Source: Lentzea pudingi (GTDB taxonomy: Bacteria; Actinomycetota; Actinomycetes; Mycobacteriales; Pseudonocardiaceae). From it: a stretch of DNA of 64,000 nt. The stretch covers positions 62,001 to 126,000 of the forward strand of contig NZ_BMNC01000003.1 in assembly GCF_014646255.1 (NCBI RefSeq), in the 5' to 3' direction. The notes beneath the pieces were generated by a model. That model was not told the DNA's origin. It searched no databases and saw nothing but the letters and a program-made list of their open reading frames with translations. The stretch's first letter is position 1. Every line of letters begins with the position of its first letter. The position numbers and the translations under genes are program-made. Of this stretch, positions 44,630 through 56,054 are shown piece by piece.

Positions 44630-44645
44630 AGTGGCTGAGCCACTT
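44630..44645. promoter_or_regulatory. GntR operator O2 of malonate locus
   Basis: AGTGGC-tga-GCCACT, a perfect dyad just upstream of the GntR gene -10 box. Its centre is 52 bp (about five helical turns) from that of O1, so two dimers could act together on both divergent promoters. Confidence 0.75.
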
Positions 44646-44652
44646 GACCGGT

Positions 44653-44658
44653 TATCCT
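44653..44658 (+). promoter_or_regulatory. -10 box of leaderless GntR gene
   Basis: TATCCT ends 6 nt before the ATG at 44665, directly after operator O2. Confidence 0.5.
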
Positions 44659-44664
44659 GGGCAG

Positions 44665-45366
44665 ATGTCCGAGGCGCTGCGGCCGATGGTGAAGTCCCGC
44701 CTGTACGAGCAGGTGCTCGAACGGCTGCGCGCGCACGTCGCCGAGGCCGGTCTCCAGGCGGGGGACAGGCTGCCCGCCGAACGCGACCTCGCCGCGAGCC
44801 TCGGGGTCAGCCGCGCGTCGGTCAAGCAGGCGATCGTGGTGCTGGAGGTCCAGGGCCTGGTCGAGGCGCGGCACGGTGGCGGCACGTACCTGGTGCGCGA
44901 CACCCTCGACGTCGAACCGGTCGAGCAGCTCGTCGAACGCCGCAAGCGCCTGCCCGAGGTGCTGGAGGCCCGCGAGGCACTCGAGACGAAGCTCGCCGAG
45001 CTCGCCGCCGAACGCCGCACGGACGCCGAGCTGGAGACGATCCGCGAGGCGCTGGACCACATGCGCGAGGAGATCGCCGGCGGCGACAACGGCGTGGAAG
45101 GGGATCGCCGCTTCCACGCCGCCGTCACCGCCGCCGCGCACAGCTCGCTGCTGGCCGACTTCATGAAGACCATCGCCGGTCAGATCACCGAGAGCCGCAC
45201 CGAGTCGCTGCGCCAGCCGGGCCGTCCGTCCCGCTCACTGGCGCAGCACACGGCGATCTACGAGGCCATCGCCGCGGGCGACGCGAAGAAGGCCGCCGCG
45301 GCGATGCGCAAGCACGTCCGGACCGTCGCGAAGGTCCGGCTGCTCACCTGGGTGCCCGAAGACTGA
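44665..45366 (+). CDS. GntR (FadR/FCD) regulator of malonate locus
   Basis: A 233-aa GntR protein of the FadR subfamily. The N-terminal winged helix has GDRLPAERDLAASLGVSRAS then LEVQGLVEARHGGGTYLV; the C-terminal all-helical FCD domain (about 95-225) has the metal/ligand-binding His pattern (FHAAVTAAAHSS, AQHTAIYEAI). The divergent malonate genes and two identical operators make it a MatR equivalent, probably relieved by malonate or malonyl-CoA. Its 3' end overlaps the GH31 gene by 23 bp. Confidence 0.9.
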   Translation: MSEALRPMVKSRLYEQVLERLRAHVAEAGLQAGDRLPAERDLAASLGVSRASVKQAIVVLEVQGLVEARHGGGTYLVRDTLDVEPVEQLVERRKRLPEVLEAREALETKLAELAAERRTDAELETIREALDHMREEIAGGDNGVEGDRRFHAAVTAAAHSSLLADFMKTIAGQITESRTESLRQPGRPSRSLAQHTAIYEAIAAGDAKKAAAAMRKHVRTVAKVRLLTWVPED

Positions 45367-48328
45367 TCACCGGCCAGCCCGAGCCCTGCACCGTCCGGCT
45401 GGAGCCGTCCCGCTCGTGCACCACGACCGTCCACTTCCGCTTGGACGGCGAGGACGACTGCACGATCAGGACGTCACCGGCCTGCTTGATCCGCGTGCGC
45501 TTGCCCTTGTCCTCGTACAACGTGAACTCGCCCTTGGCGCCCGCCGTCACGTGCACGGTCAGCGCGTCCACCGGGTTCTTCGCGTCGTTGGAGACGTCGG
45601 CACTGCGCTCGACCAGCACGCCACCCGACCGCATGAACACCGGCATGGTGTCGAGGCCCGCGCTGACGGTCGCCCAGGTGTTGCCCTGGTACACCTGTCC
45701 GGTGAAGTAGTCCGTCCACTGGCCGGGCGGGAACCAGACCCGCGTCGAACCGACGTCACCGGGCGTGGTGATCGGCGCGACCAGCAGGTCGGGCCCGAGC
45801 AGGAACTGGCTGTCCACTGTGGAGTAGGCCTCCGGGCTGCCGGGGTACTCGAGCCACGCCGGCCGCTGGAGCGGCACACCCGTCCGCTGGGCCTGCTCCG
45901 CCAGCGAGTAGATGTACGGCACGAGCCGTTCCCGCAGGTTCAGGAACTTCGTCGCCGACGCCTGCGCGGCCGGTCCGTACTGCCACGGCAGCCGGTCGCC
46001 GTGGTTGCTGTGCAGCCGCGTGATCGGCTGGAACGCGCCCAGCTGCACCCACCGGGCGTACATGTCGTCCGGCATCTTGGTGGTGTAGCGGACCTGGCCG
46101 TTGTCGAGGTAGGTCTCCGAACCCCGCAGCCCGGTGGTGTCGTTGTGGCCGCCGATGTCGTGGCTGATGTTCGACATCCCGGTCGACACCCCCTCGGCGG
46201 AGGTGTACCCGATCGTCGCCTTCAGCGTGCCCCACGTCGACGAGGTGTCGCCGGTGAAGTGCAGGGTGGTGCGCTTCTCCGCCCACGGCCCGGTCGGCAA
46301 CGGCCCGGAGCCGCTGTACCCGCCCGCCTGCAACGAGCCGAACCCGCGCGAGAACGCGAACGCGCCCATCTTCGAGTACTGCTCGTTGATCCACGAGTCC
46401 GCGGTCACGCCGCGCTTCGAGGAACCAGAGCCGTCGCAACACCAGTCGAGCCACCAGAAGTCGGTCGGCATCTTCTGGTGCAGCTCGACGTAGGCCCGCA
46501 GCTGGTCCGGGTCGGCCCAGTCGAACACGTAGCAGTTCGCGCAGGAACCCTTCGCCAGCTTGCCCTTCGCGGTGGCCTGGGCCTGCGCGAAGTCCGGGTC
46601 GTCGCCCTGGATGCTCGGGTGGATGTTCAACGTGCTGTGCAGGCCCTCGCCGTGCGCCCAGTCGAGGAAGCCCTGCGGGTCGGGGAACTTCTGCTGGTCC
46701 ATCCGCCAGCCGTTCCACAGGTTGTGGCCCTTGAAGTCCGTGTCGACCACCAGGACGTCCAGGGGCACGCCGTGCTCCCGGAACTTCGGCAGGATCCGGT
46801 CGCGGTAGTCGGCCGCCGTCCGGTCGATGTACTCGGAGTACCAGACGCCGTAAGCCCAGCGCGGCAACAACTTCGGCCCGCCGGTCAGCGCGGTGAGATC
46901 ACCGAGCGCGGCCTTGTAGTTGGTGCCGTAGCCGAACACGTACCCGTCCTGGTACGGCTGCGCGCCCCGGTCCACGCGCGGGTTCCCGTCGCGCAGAGCC
47001 GAAGGCGTGTCGTCCAGCAGGTACCAGCCGTCGCGGTACATCAGGCCCGGCGTGAGCTGCGGGTCGCCGTTGTTGCCGGTGTACCCGTCGAGCGAACGCC
47101 GGTAGCCGCCGAGCGCCAGGTGCTGCGTGGAGGTGTTGACCCCGACGGTGTCGAGGTTGACGTGGCACCCGGTGTCCGGGCACGTGACGGTGAGGTCGGA
47201 AGTGCCTGCCGGCAACGAGACCTGGGCCGTCGCCGTGGCCCAGGTGGCCCAGTTCGCCGTGACGGGCAGTGTGACCGGCTGCCCGTTGATCAGCACCGTC
47301 CGGGGTTCGTGCTTGCCGTCGCCGCCGACGCCGTTGGCGTAGCGCAGCACCACCGGGTACGTGCCCGTCGCCGGCACGCTGGTCACGCGCTGGCTCAGCC
47401 GCGTCCCGCCGACGAGTTCCGCGACGAACCCGGTGCCCGCGAACCCGGCGTGCTCGCCGGCGATCTTGGCAGCACCGCTCACGACGCCGTTCTCGGCCTC
47501 GCAGCTCGTGCCGAACCGGCAGTCGTCGACGGCCCGGACAGCGGGATAGGCCTGGTCCGGCGACAGCAAAGCGAGGCTGTCAACGTTGACGTTGCCCGAG
47601 TCGGCCGCACCGCGCGTGAGCGAGACGCGGTGTTCACCCGCTGCCAGGTCGACGTCCGTGGAGACCTGCTGCCAGGCGTTCCAGTCCGCCGTCGCGGGCA
47701 ACGTGATCTGGCGGGGAGCCTGCCCGTCGACGGAGAGCCCGAGGGTGCGGTTCTCGTGCTTGCCGTCACCACCCCGCCCGTTCGCGTACCTCACGACCAC
47801 CCGGTGCCTGCCCGCGCTCGCCGCGCGCACCGTCGCCGTGATCCCGTTGTTGGTGTACGAGAACCCGGCGACGAACCCCGCACCGGTGGCACCGGGGTGG
47901 TCGGCCGCCACGAGCAGGCCCTCGCGCAACTGGTCCTCGGCCTCGCAGAGCTGCCCGGTCGCACAGACCACCCGCCGCCACGGGGACGCGGTCGTGCCAC
48001 CGGTCTTGATCTCGAGGTTGTCCGCGCGGAACGGCCCGGACCCCACGCGGTACCGCACGGTCATGGCCGACGTGGTGATCGTCAGCCAGCCGTCCCGCAC
48101 CGCGGAGGTGTAGGCCGTGCGGGGGAAGGTGCGGTTTACAACGTTGTAAGTGGCCTGGTCCTCAAAGCGCCGGTCCCCGGCGAACTCGGAGCGGACCAGG
48201 GTGGGGGAGAGGATCTGGAACCTGGCCTGCCCGGAGACGACCGTGCCGTTCGGCTGGGCGGTCGCGGGGGCGGGGAGGGCCAGGCTCAGGAGGGCTAGCA
48301 GAGGGACGATCGTCGTGCGTTTCCGCAT
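45344..48328 (-). CDS. Secreted GH31 family glycoside hydrolase with two CBM35-like modules
   Basis: A 994-aa extracellular alpha-glycosidase. A Sec signal peptide covers residues 1-25. Two CBM6/35-like modules (about 128-256 and 276-398), which share YANGxGGDGKHE, are inserted inside the N-terminal GH31 beta-domain. The barrel (about 485-830) carries the nucleophile D628 (WWLDWC) and acid/base D694 (GDTSSTW). Inserting CBMs there is unusual; they should hold the enzyme on an alpha-glucan, xyloglucan or galactan-like polymer. ATG 48328 has GAGGAG 7 nt upstream. Exact linkage specificity cannot be read. Confidence 0.9.
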   Translation of the reverse strand: MRKRTTIVPLLALLSLALPAPATAQPNGTVVSGQARFQILSPTLVRSEFAGDRRFEDQATYNVVNRTFPRTAYTSAVRDGWLTITTSAMTVRYRVGSGPFRADNLEIKTGGTTASPWRRVVCATGQLCEAEDQLREGLLVAADHPGATGAGFVAGFSYTNNGITATVRAASAGRHRVVVRYANGRGGDGKHENRTLGLSVDGQAPRQITLPATADWNAWQQVSTDVDLAAGEHRVSLTRGAADSGNVNVDSLALLSPDQAYPAVRAVDDCRFGTSCEAENGVVSGAAKIAGEHAGFAGTGFVAELVGGTRLSQRVTSVPATGTYPVVLRYANGVGGDGKHEPRTVLINGQPVTLPVTANWATWATATAQVSLPAGTSDLTVTCPDTGCHVNLDTVGVNTSTQHLALGGYRRSLDGYTGNNGDPQLTPGLMYRDGWYLLDDTPSALRDGNPRVDRGAQPYQDGYVFGYGTNYKAALGDLTALTGGPKLLPRWAYGVWYSEYIDRTAADYRDRILPKFREHGVPLDVLVVDTDFKGHNLWNGWRMDQQKFPDPQGFLDWAHGEGLHSTLNIHPSIQGDDPDFAQAQATAKGKLAKGSCANCYVFDWADPDQLRAYVELHQKMPTDFWWLDWCCDGSGSSKRGVTADSWINEQYSKMGAFAFSRGFGSLQAGGYSGSGPLPTGPWAEKRTTLHFTGDTSSTWGTLKATIGYTSAEGVSTGMSNISHDIGGHNDTTGLRGSETYLDNGQVRYTTKMPDDMYARWVQLGAFQPITRLHSNHGDRLPWQYGPAAQASATKFLNLRERLVPYIYSLAEQAQRTGVPLQRPAWLEYPGSPEAYSTVDSQFLLGPDLLVAPITTPGDVGSTRVWFPPGQWTDYFTGQVYQGNTWATVSAGLDTMPVFMRSGGVLVERSADVSNDAKNPVDALTVHVTAGAKGEFTLYEDKGKRTRIKQAGDVLIVQSSSPSKRKWTVVVHERDGSSRTVQGSGWPVISLRAPR

Positions 48329-48364
48329 TCGTGCTCCTCGTCTGACGCCGTCGGCTTCCGAGGT

Positions 48365-48380
48365 GTTCAGGTAGCTGAAC
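48365..48380. promoter_or_regulatory. Inverted repeat upstream of GH31 gene
   Basis: GTTCAG-gtag-CTGAAC, a perfect 6-bp dyad 37 bp upstream of the GH31 start; candidate operator for a sugar-responsive regulator acting in trans. Confidence 0.45.
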
Positions 48381-48424
48381 CTTCCTCACCTTGGCGTGAC
48401 GTTGTGGAGCGATCAAGACGCCAA

Positions 48425-49030
48425 TCAGCGCACCACGCGATACGTCACATGCGTGAACGCCGGGCCCGAGCGCGACGACAGCTGCTCCAGGACCAGCCCG
48501 GGAACGCCGTCGAACAGGCGCGTCCCAGCGCCCAGCGTGATCGGCACGATCCGCAGCCGCAGCTCGTCGACCAGGCCCGCGGCCAGGTACTGGTTGACGG
48601 TCGAAGCGCCGCCGTGGATGGAGATGTTGCCGTCCCCGGCTACGTCTCGAGCGCGCTCGAAAGCCGCCGTCACTCCCTCGGTCACGAAGTGGAACGTCGT
48701 GCTGCCCTCCATCGGCTGTGGTTCACGCGCGTGATGGGTGAGCACGAAGACCGGCCCGTGGTACGGCGGGTTGTCGCCCCACCAGCCGTTCCACGGGCGG
48801 TCCCACGAGCCGCGCACCGGGCCGAACATGTTGCGGCCCATGATGAACGCCTTCGTCTCGGCCAGCCGGTCCCGCTGCCACCTCTGCTCTTCGGCGTCCT
48901 CCATCCACGCGTGCAGGGTGCTGCCCCAGCCGTCGCCGCCGTCGTCCCCGAACGGGCGGTCCTCGGTCTGGCCGAGCCCCGCCGCGTAGCCGTCGAGGGA
49001 GATCGAGAGATCGCACGTCACCTTGGTCAT
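48425..49030 (-). CDS. RibD C-terminal/dihydrofolate reductase-like protein
   Basis: A 201-aa DHFR-fold protein of the YyaP/RibD_C type. CDLSISLDGYAAG is the N-terminal strand, AFIMGRNMFGPVRG the cofactor-binding region, and ISIHGGASTVNQYLAAGLVD then ELRLRIVPITLGAGTRLFDG are the family C-terminal blocks. It probably reduces a small heterocycle with NADPH. ATG 49030 gives the standard N-terminus, but GAGGG is only 1 nt away, so a start 9 codons upstream is possible. Divergent from a LysR gene, its likely regulator. Confidence 0.88.
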   Translation of the reverse strand: MTKVTCDLSISLDGYAAGLGQTEDRPFGDDGGDGWGSTLHAWMEDAEEQRWQRDRLAETKAFIMGRNMFGPVRGSWDRPWNGWWGDNPPYHGPVFVLTHHAREPQPMEGSTTFHFVTEGVTAAFERARDVAGDGNISIHGGASTVNQYLAAGLVDELRLRIVPITLGAGTRLFDGVPGLVLEQLSSRSGPAFTHVTYRVVR

Positions 49031-49085
49031 GCCCTCAGCCTGACCTCGCTGATCCATGACGTCCAATGCCAAAAAGCCGGAATTC

Positions 49086-49104
49086 TCATTGATAACCTTG
49101 ATGA
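49086..49104. promoter_or_regulatory. LysR-type binding site (TCAT-N11-ATGA)
   Basis: TCAT and ATGA form the arms of a T-N11-A style box in the divergent region between the DHFR-like and LysR genes. It surrounds the candidate LysR -10. Confidence 0.45.
49093..49098 (+). promoter_or_regulatory. -10 box of leaderless LysR gene
   Basis: TAACCT ends 6 nt before the ATG at 49105. Confidence 0.45.
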
Positions 49105-49968
49105 ATGCTCAGCCTGGTGCAGCTCGAGGTGCTGGCGGCGGTGGCCCGGTGCGGCTCGGTGACCGAGGCCGCGAAGCAGCTGCACTACTCCCAGCCGTCG
49201 GTGAGCCACCACCTGGCGAGGCTGGAGGCGGCCACGGGTGTGCGGCTCGTCCAGCGCGCCGGCCGGGGGATCCGCCTCACGCCGGAGGGGCGGCTGTTGG
49301 CCGGCCGGGCGGCGGAGATCGTGGGCCGGGTGGACGCGGCGGCCACCGAGCTCGCGGCCCAGGCCGGGTTGCGGGCGGGACGGGTCCGGGTGGCGGCCAA
49401 CGCCTCCACCGCCGCCACGATCGTCCCGAGAGCGGCCAGGAGGCTCGCGGACAGCCACCCCGGGCTGGAGCTGAGCCTGGTCGAACGGCACCCCGTCGAG
49501 GCGTTGCGGATGCTGCGCCACGGGGAGGTCGAGATCGCGCTGGTGTTCCGCCGGGCCGGCTCCCCGCCCGAGGAGGGCTTCCGGTTCGTCCACCTCGGCG
49601 ACGACCCGATCCACCTGATCAGCAGGCAGCCGGGCGACAGCCTCGCGCACCACCGGGAGTCGGCCTGGATCGGCGGGTGCGACGCCTGCCGGGAGGAGCT
49701 GGAGACCGTGTGCCGCAGCGAGGGGTTCGCGCCACGGATCGTCTCGCACAGCGACGACATGGTGGTCGTGCAGGCTCTCGTGGCGGCCGGTGCCGGCGTC
49801 GCGATCCTCGCCGGTCTCGGGTTGCAGGCACATCGGCGGCCGGACGTGGAAGCCGGTGAGATCGCCGGCTTCCACCGCGAGATCCACGCCGTGACGTACG
49901 GCGACCCGCCCGATCCTCCGGGCGTGGCCGCCGTGCTCACCGCGCTCGCTCAGTCGTTCAGCGCTTGA
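49105..49968 (+). CDS. LysR family transcriptional regulator
   Basis: A 287-aa LysR protein. The winged helix (LVQLEVLAAVARCGSVTEAA then LHYSQPSVSHHLARLE) is followed by the effector domain (GRVRVAANASTAATIVPRAA, LVERHPVEALRML, IHLISRQPGDSL). Divergent from the DHFR-like gene 74 bp away. A LysR box overlaps its promoter, so it should repress itself. Its 3' end overlaps the convergent DUF1062 gene by 11 bp. Confidence 0.92.
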   Translation: MLSLVQLEVLAAVARCGSVTEAAKQLHYSQPSVSHHLARLEAATGVRLVQRAGRGIRLTPEGRLLAGRAAEIVGRVDAAATELAAQAGLRAGRVRVAANASTAATIVPRAARRLADSHPGLELSLVERHPVEALRMLRHGEVEIALVFRRAGSPPEEGFRFVHLGDDPIHLISRQPGDSLAHHRESAWIGGCDACREELETVCRSEGFAPRIVSHSDDMVVVQALVAAGAGVAILAGLGLQAHRRPDVEAGEIAGFHREIHAVTYGDPPDPPGVAAVLTALAQSFSA

Positions 49969-50506
49969 GCGTGAAGGTGAAGTCGCCGGAGACCTTGCCG
50001 GCCAACCGGATCGCCGACACGACCTTGCCCTCGGCGATCAGCCGTTCGACCTCGCCGCGGGTCAGGCCGAACCCGTCCGCGATCAGCCGGATCGGCCTGA
50101 TCGGGATCCGCGCCTCGAACCGCACCGCCACGTCGGCCACCTCCAGGTCGAGGTGACCGGACCCGCCGGTGTCGAGCCGCCACGCGCCCTCCCAGTCGGG
50201 GGAGACGTGGTTGCGGCGCTGCAGAACGGTGTCCTGCAACAGTTCCGCGACGAGCGACAGGTCGTTGGCGTGCAGCCGGTCCAGCAGCGCGGGCCGGACC
50301 GTGCGGACGTGGGCCCGCTCGAAGATCGTGAGCTTGGCCGTGTCGCCGCACCCCGTGCAGAGCACGAGCAGCCAGGCGTCGAGGACCTTGTGGTTGGCGT
50401 TGACCCGGAACTTGCCGCTCGCCCGGAAGCGGTCGGCGGCGCACACGTGGCAACGGCGGTGGACGAGAGGAAGGCAGGTGGGCACGACGGCCCAGGTGTT
50501 GAGCAC
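49958..50506 (-). CDS. DUF1062 family protein
   Basis: A 182-aa DUF1062 protein. It has two zinc-ribbon-like cysteine pairs (RRCHVCAADRFRASGKFRVN and LVLCTGCGDTAKLTIFER) and ends in a helix-turn-helix-like segment (GFGLTRGEVERLIAEG), which hints at nucleic-acid binding. The family function is not known. GTG 50506 matches the usual N-terminus (VLNTWAVVPTC); a TTG 66 nt upstream would add 22 residues. No ribosome-binding site is evident. Confidence 0.85.
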   Translation of the reverse strand: MLNTWAVVPTCLPLVHRRCHVCAADRFRASGKFRVNANHKVLDAWLLVLCTGCGDTAKLTIFERAHVRTVRPALLDRLHANDLSLVAELLQDTVLQRRNHVSPDWEGAWRLDTGGSGHLDLEVADVAVRFEARIPIRPIRLIADGFGLTRGEVERLIAEGKVVSAIRLAGKVSGDFTFTLKR

Positions 50507-50510
50507 AGAG

Positions 50511-50609
50511 GTACACCGTTCGGTGAGAATTCCGCAGCAAAGGGAGCGCGCTGCTCGGAGAGCGGCGCGCAACGAAGACCAGCGCTTGGGGAGAACTCAA
50601 ACGGTGTAC
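50511..50609. repeat. Widely spaced inverted repeat upstream of DUF1062 gene
   Basis: GTACACCGTT (50511-50520) and AACGGTGTAC (50600-50609) are perfect 10-bp inverse copies separated by 79 bp, in the gap between the amine oxidase stop and the DUF1062 start. Confidence 0.6.
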
Positions 50610-50634
50610 AACGGCACGTCCCAGCCTCGACGAC

Positions 50635-54413
<3,779 letters not shown>

Positions 54414-54431
54414 CAGTCCTTCCCGGACCGC

Positions 54432-54911
54432 TCAGATCTTCGGGAGCACGCACATCGCGTCGAGGCCGAACACCCGGTTCAGCCTGCCGAACACGAGCCA
54501 GGCCCCGATGCTCATCGTGAGCTCGACGATCTCGGTCTGGCTGTAGTGCGCGGTCATGCGGGACCAGAACTCGTCGTCGAGACCGTGGTGGTCCAGTGCG
54601 TACCGCTCGGCGTACTCCGCGGCCAGCCTCGCCCGGTCGTCGAAGGCGTCGGTGGTGCGCCACTGGGTCACCGCGTGGATGAAGTCGTCCTCGACCTTCT
54701 CGCCCTCGCGGTCGGTCCGCCACTCCAGGCAGAACATGCACCCGTTGATCTGCGCGATCCGCAGGCGTGCCGCCTCGAACTCGCGCAGCCCCAGCGTGGT
54801 GTGCTGGTAGACCGACAGCGAGAGGTTCGCGGCGGCCACGCCGATGCCCGGCACGAGCTCGCCCCACACGTACCCGATGGGGTCCTTGCCCTCGGGGATG
54901 TCGATGTTCAT
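54432..54911 (-). CDS. Carboxymuconolactone decarboxylase/AhpD-like protein
   Basis: A 159-aa all-helical CMD-family protein. NGCMFCLEWR holds the CxxC pair and downstream charged residues seen in AhpD-like peroxidase partners. ATG 54911 overlaps the stop of the DapB-like gene by 4 nt, so the two are one operon. With a secreted oxidase next door releasing peroxide and a KstR-type box upstream, a redox or catabolic role in sterol use is plausible but unproved. Ends 18 bp from the convergent cholesterol oxidase stop. Confidence 0.85.
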   Translation of the reverse strand: MNIDIPEGKDPIGYVWGELVPGIGVAAANLSLSVYQHTTLGLREFEAARLRIAQINGCMFCLEWRTDREGEKVEDDFIHAVTQWRTTDAFDDRARLAAEYAERYALDHHGLDDEFWSRMTAHYSQTEIVELTMSIGAWLVFGRLNRVFGLDAMCVLPKI

Positions 54912-55987
54912 GGCCTGCCCCTTCCGAGCTTGCCGGCCGCGTGCCGCAGCGGGACGTCGAGCGCGTCGTAGAGTCCGGGCTCGGCCTGCGCGAGCCAGTC
55001 GATGGCGTTCACGATCCGGCCGACGGCGGTCGCGTTGCCTCCCGCGGACCGGTTCTCGCCCTCGTCGGCGGACTCGACCGAGACCTCGATGCGCGGCCGG
55101 CCCTCGATGATCACCTTGTGCGTGCCGTCGCCGGACGGGGGCATCGGCCAGTCCGTCGCGCACGAGGCGTGGATGCGCGTCACGTGCTCGATGACGATGA
55201 GCGGCTCCCCGCCGACGATGCCCTGCACCTCGAACCGGATCGCGCCCTGCGTGCCCTTCTCGAACTCGCCCATGGTCCGCGTCGTCACGGTCTCGTCGAG
55301 CGCACGCCGGTCGACGGTCTCGCGGATCTCGTCCAGCTCCACGCCGAACGCCCGTGCCATCAGCCGGATCTGCCCGCCCCACACCATGGTCGGCACCGTC
55401 GGCATCAGCATCGGCGCCTGGTAGTCGAGCGGCTGCCCGAACCCGATCAGCCACCGCACCGCGTCGGGCTGGTCGTAGGTGGAGTAGTCGAAGATCTCCT
55501 GGCAGCGCACCGCGTCGACGGTGTGGCCCAGTCCGCTGACCAGCAACGGCAGCACGTCGTTGCCCCAGCCCGGGTCGACGCCGGACACGAACAGCGATCC
55601 GCCGCCCTCCTTGATGGCGGATAGAACCGGTTCTCGAAGTTCCGGCGGCGCGCTCTTCGGGTCGTACAGCGCGTAGAGCGACGGCGTGACGACGATCGCG
55701 CCCGCGCGGATCGCCCTGGTGATGTCGGCCAGCGCGTCGTCCGGCCTGATGTCACCCGACGCGGCGTACACGACGGCGCGCGGGCTCGTGGCGAGCACCG
55801 CGTCGATGTCGTTGGTGGCCTCGACTCCGAGGTTCTGATCGATTCCGGCGAGATCGCCCGCGTCACGGCCGGCCTTCTCGGGGTTGTGGACGACCACGGC
55901 CGTCAGTTTCAGCGCCGGATGGGCATCGACGGCGCGAATGGCGGCCCGGCCGACGTTGCCGGTGCCCCACACCACTGTGGCGATCAT
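54908..55987 (-). CDS. DapB-like NAD(P)-dependent dehydrogenase
   Basis: A 359-aa protein with a dihydrodipicolinate-reductase-type Rossmann N-terminus (ATVVWGTGNVGRAAIRAVDA) and a large C-terminal substrate domain (VDPGWGNDVLPLLVSGLGHT, FDYSTYDQPDAVRWLIGFG). Actinobacterial homologues are annotated as dihydrodipicolinate reductase-like or 2,4-diaminopentanoate dehydrogenase-like; true DapB is much shorter. An exact KstR-type box lies 16 bp upstream of ATG 55987, placing it in the sterol regulon by inference. First gene of a pair with the AhpD-like gene. Confidence 0.8.
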   Translation of the reverse strand: MIATVVWGTGNVGRAAIRAVDAHPALKLTAVVVHNPEKAGRDAGDLAGIDQNLGVEATNDIDAVLATSPRAVVYAASGDIRPDDALADITRAIRAGAIVVTPSLYALYDPKSAPPELREPVLSAIKEGGGSLFVSGVDPGWGNDVLPLLVSGLGHTVDAVRCQEIFDYSTYDQPDAVRWLIGFGQPLDYQAPMLMPTVPTMVWGGQIRLMARAFGVELDEIRETVDRRALDETVTTRTMGEFEKGTQGAIRFEVQGIVGGEPLIVIEHVTRIHASCATDWPMPPSGDGTHKVIIEGRPRIEVSVESADEGENRSAGGNATAVGRIVNAIDWLAQAEPGLYDALDVPLRHAAGKLGRGRP

Positions 55988-56001
55988 GTGCTGCAGAGTA
56001 C

Positions 56002-56017
56002 CTAGAACACGTTCTAG
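56002..56017. promoter_or_regulatory. KstR-type operator
   Basis: CTAGAAC-ac-GTTCTAG is a perfect 7-bp dyad containing TAGAACACGTTCTA, a full match to the TnnAACnnGTTnnA motif bound by the sterol-catabolism repressor KstR in mycobacteria and rhodococci. It sits 15-30 bp before the DapB-like gene. Confidence 0.7.
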
Positions 56018-56054
56018 TTGTACAGCGCCCATCCGGCGAGAAAGCGGTCCTCGA

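Noticed and set aside
45416..48298. A 960-codon open frame antisense to the GH31 gene
   Set aside because: Composition is Arg/Val/His-rich with no motifs, while the opposite strand encodes a full GH31 with signal peptide and catalytic residues.
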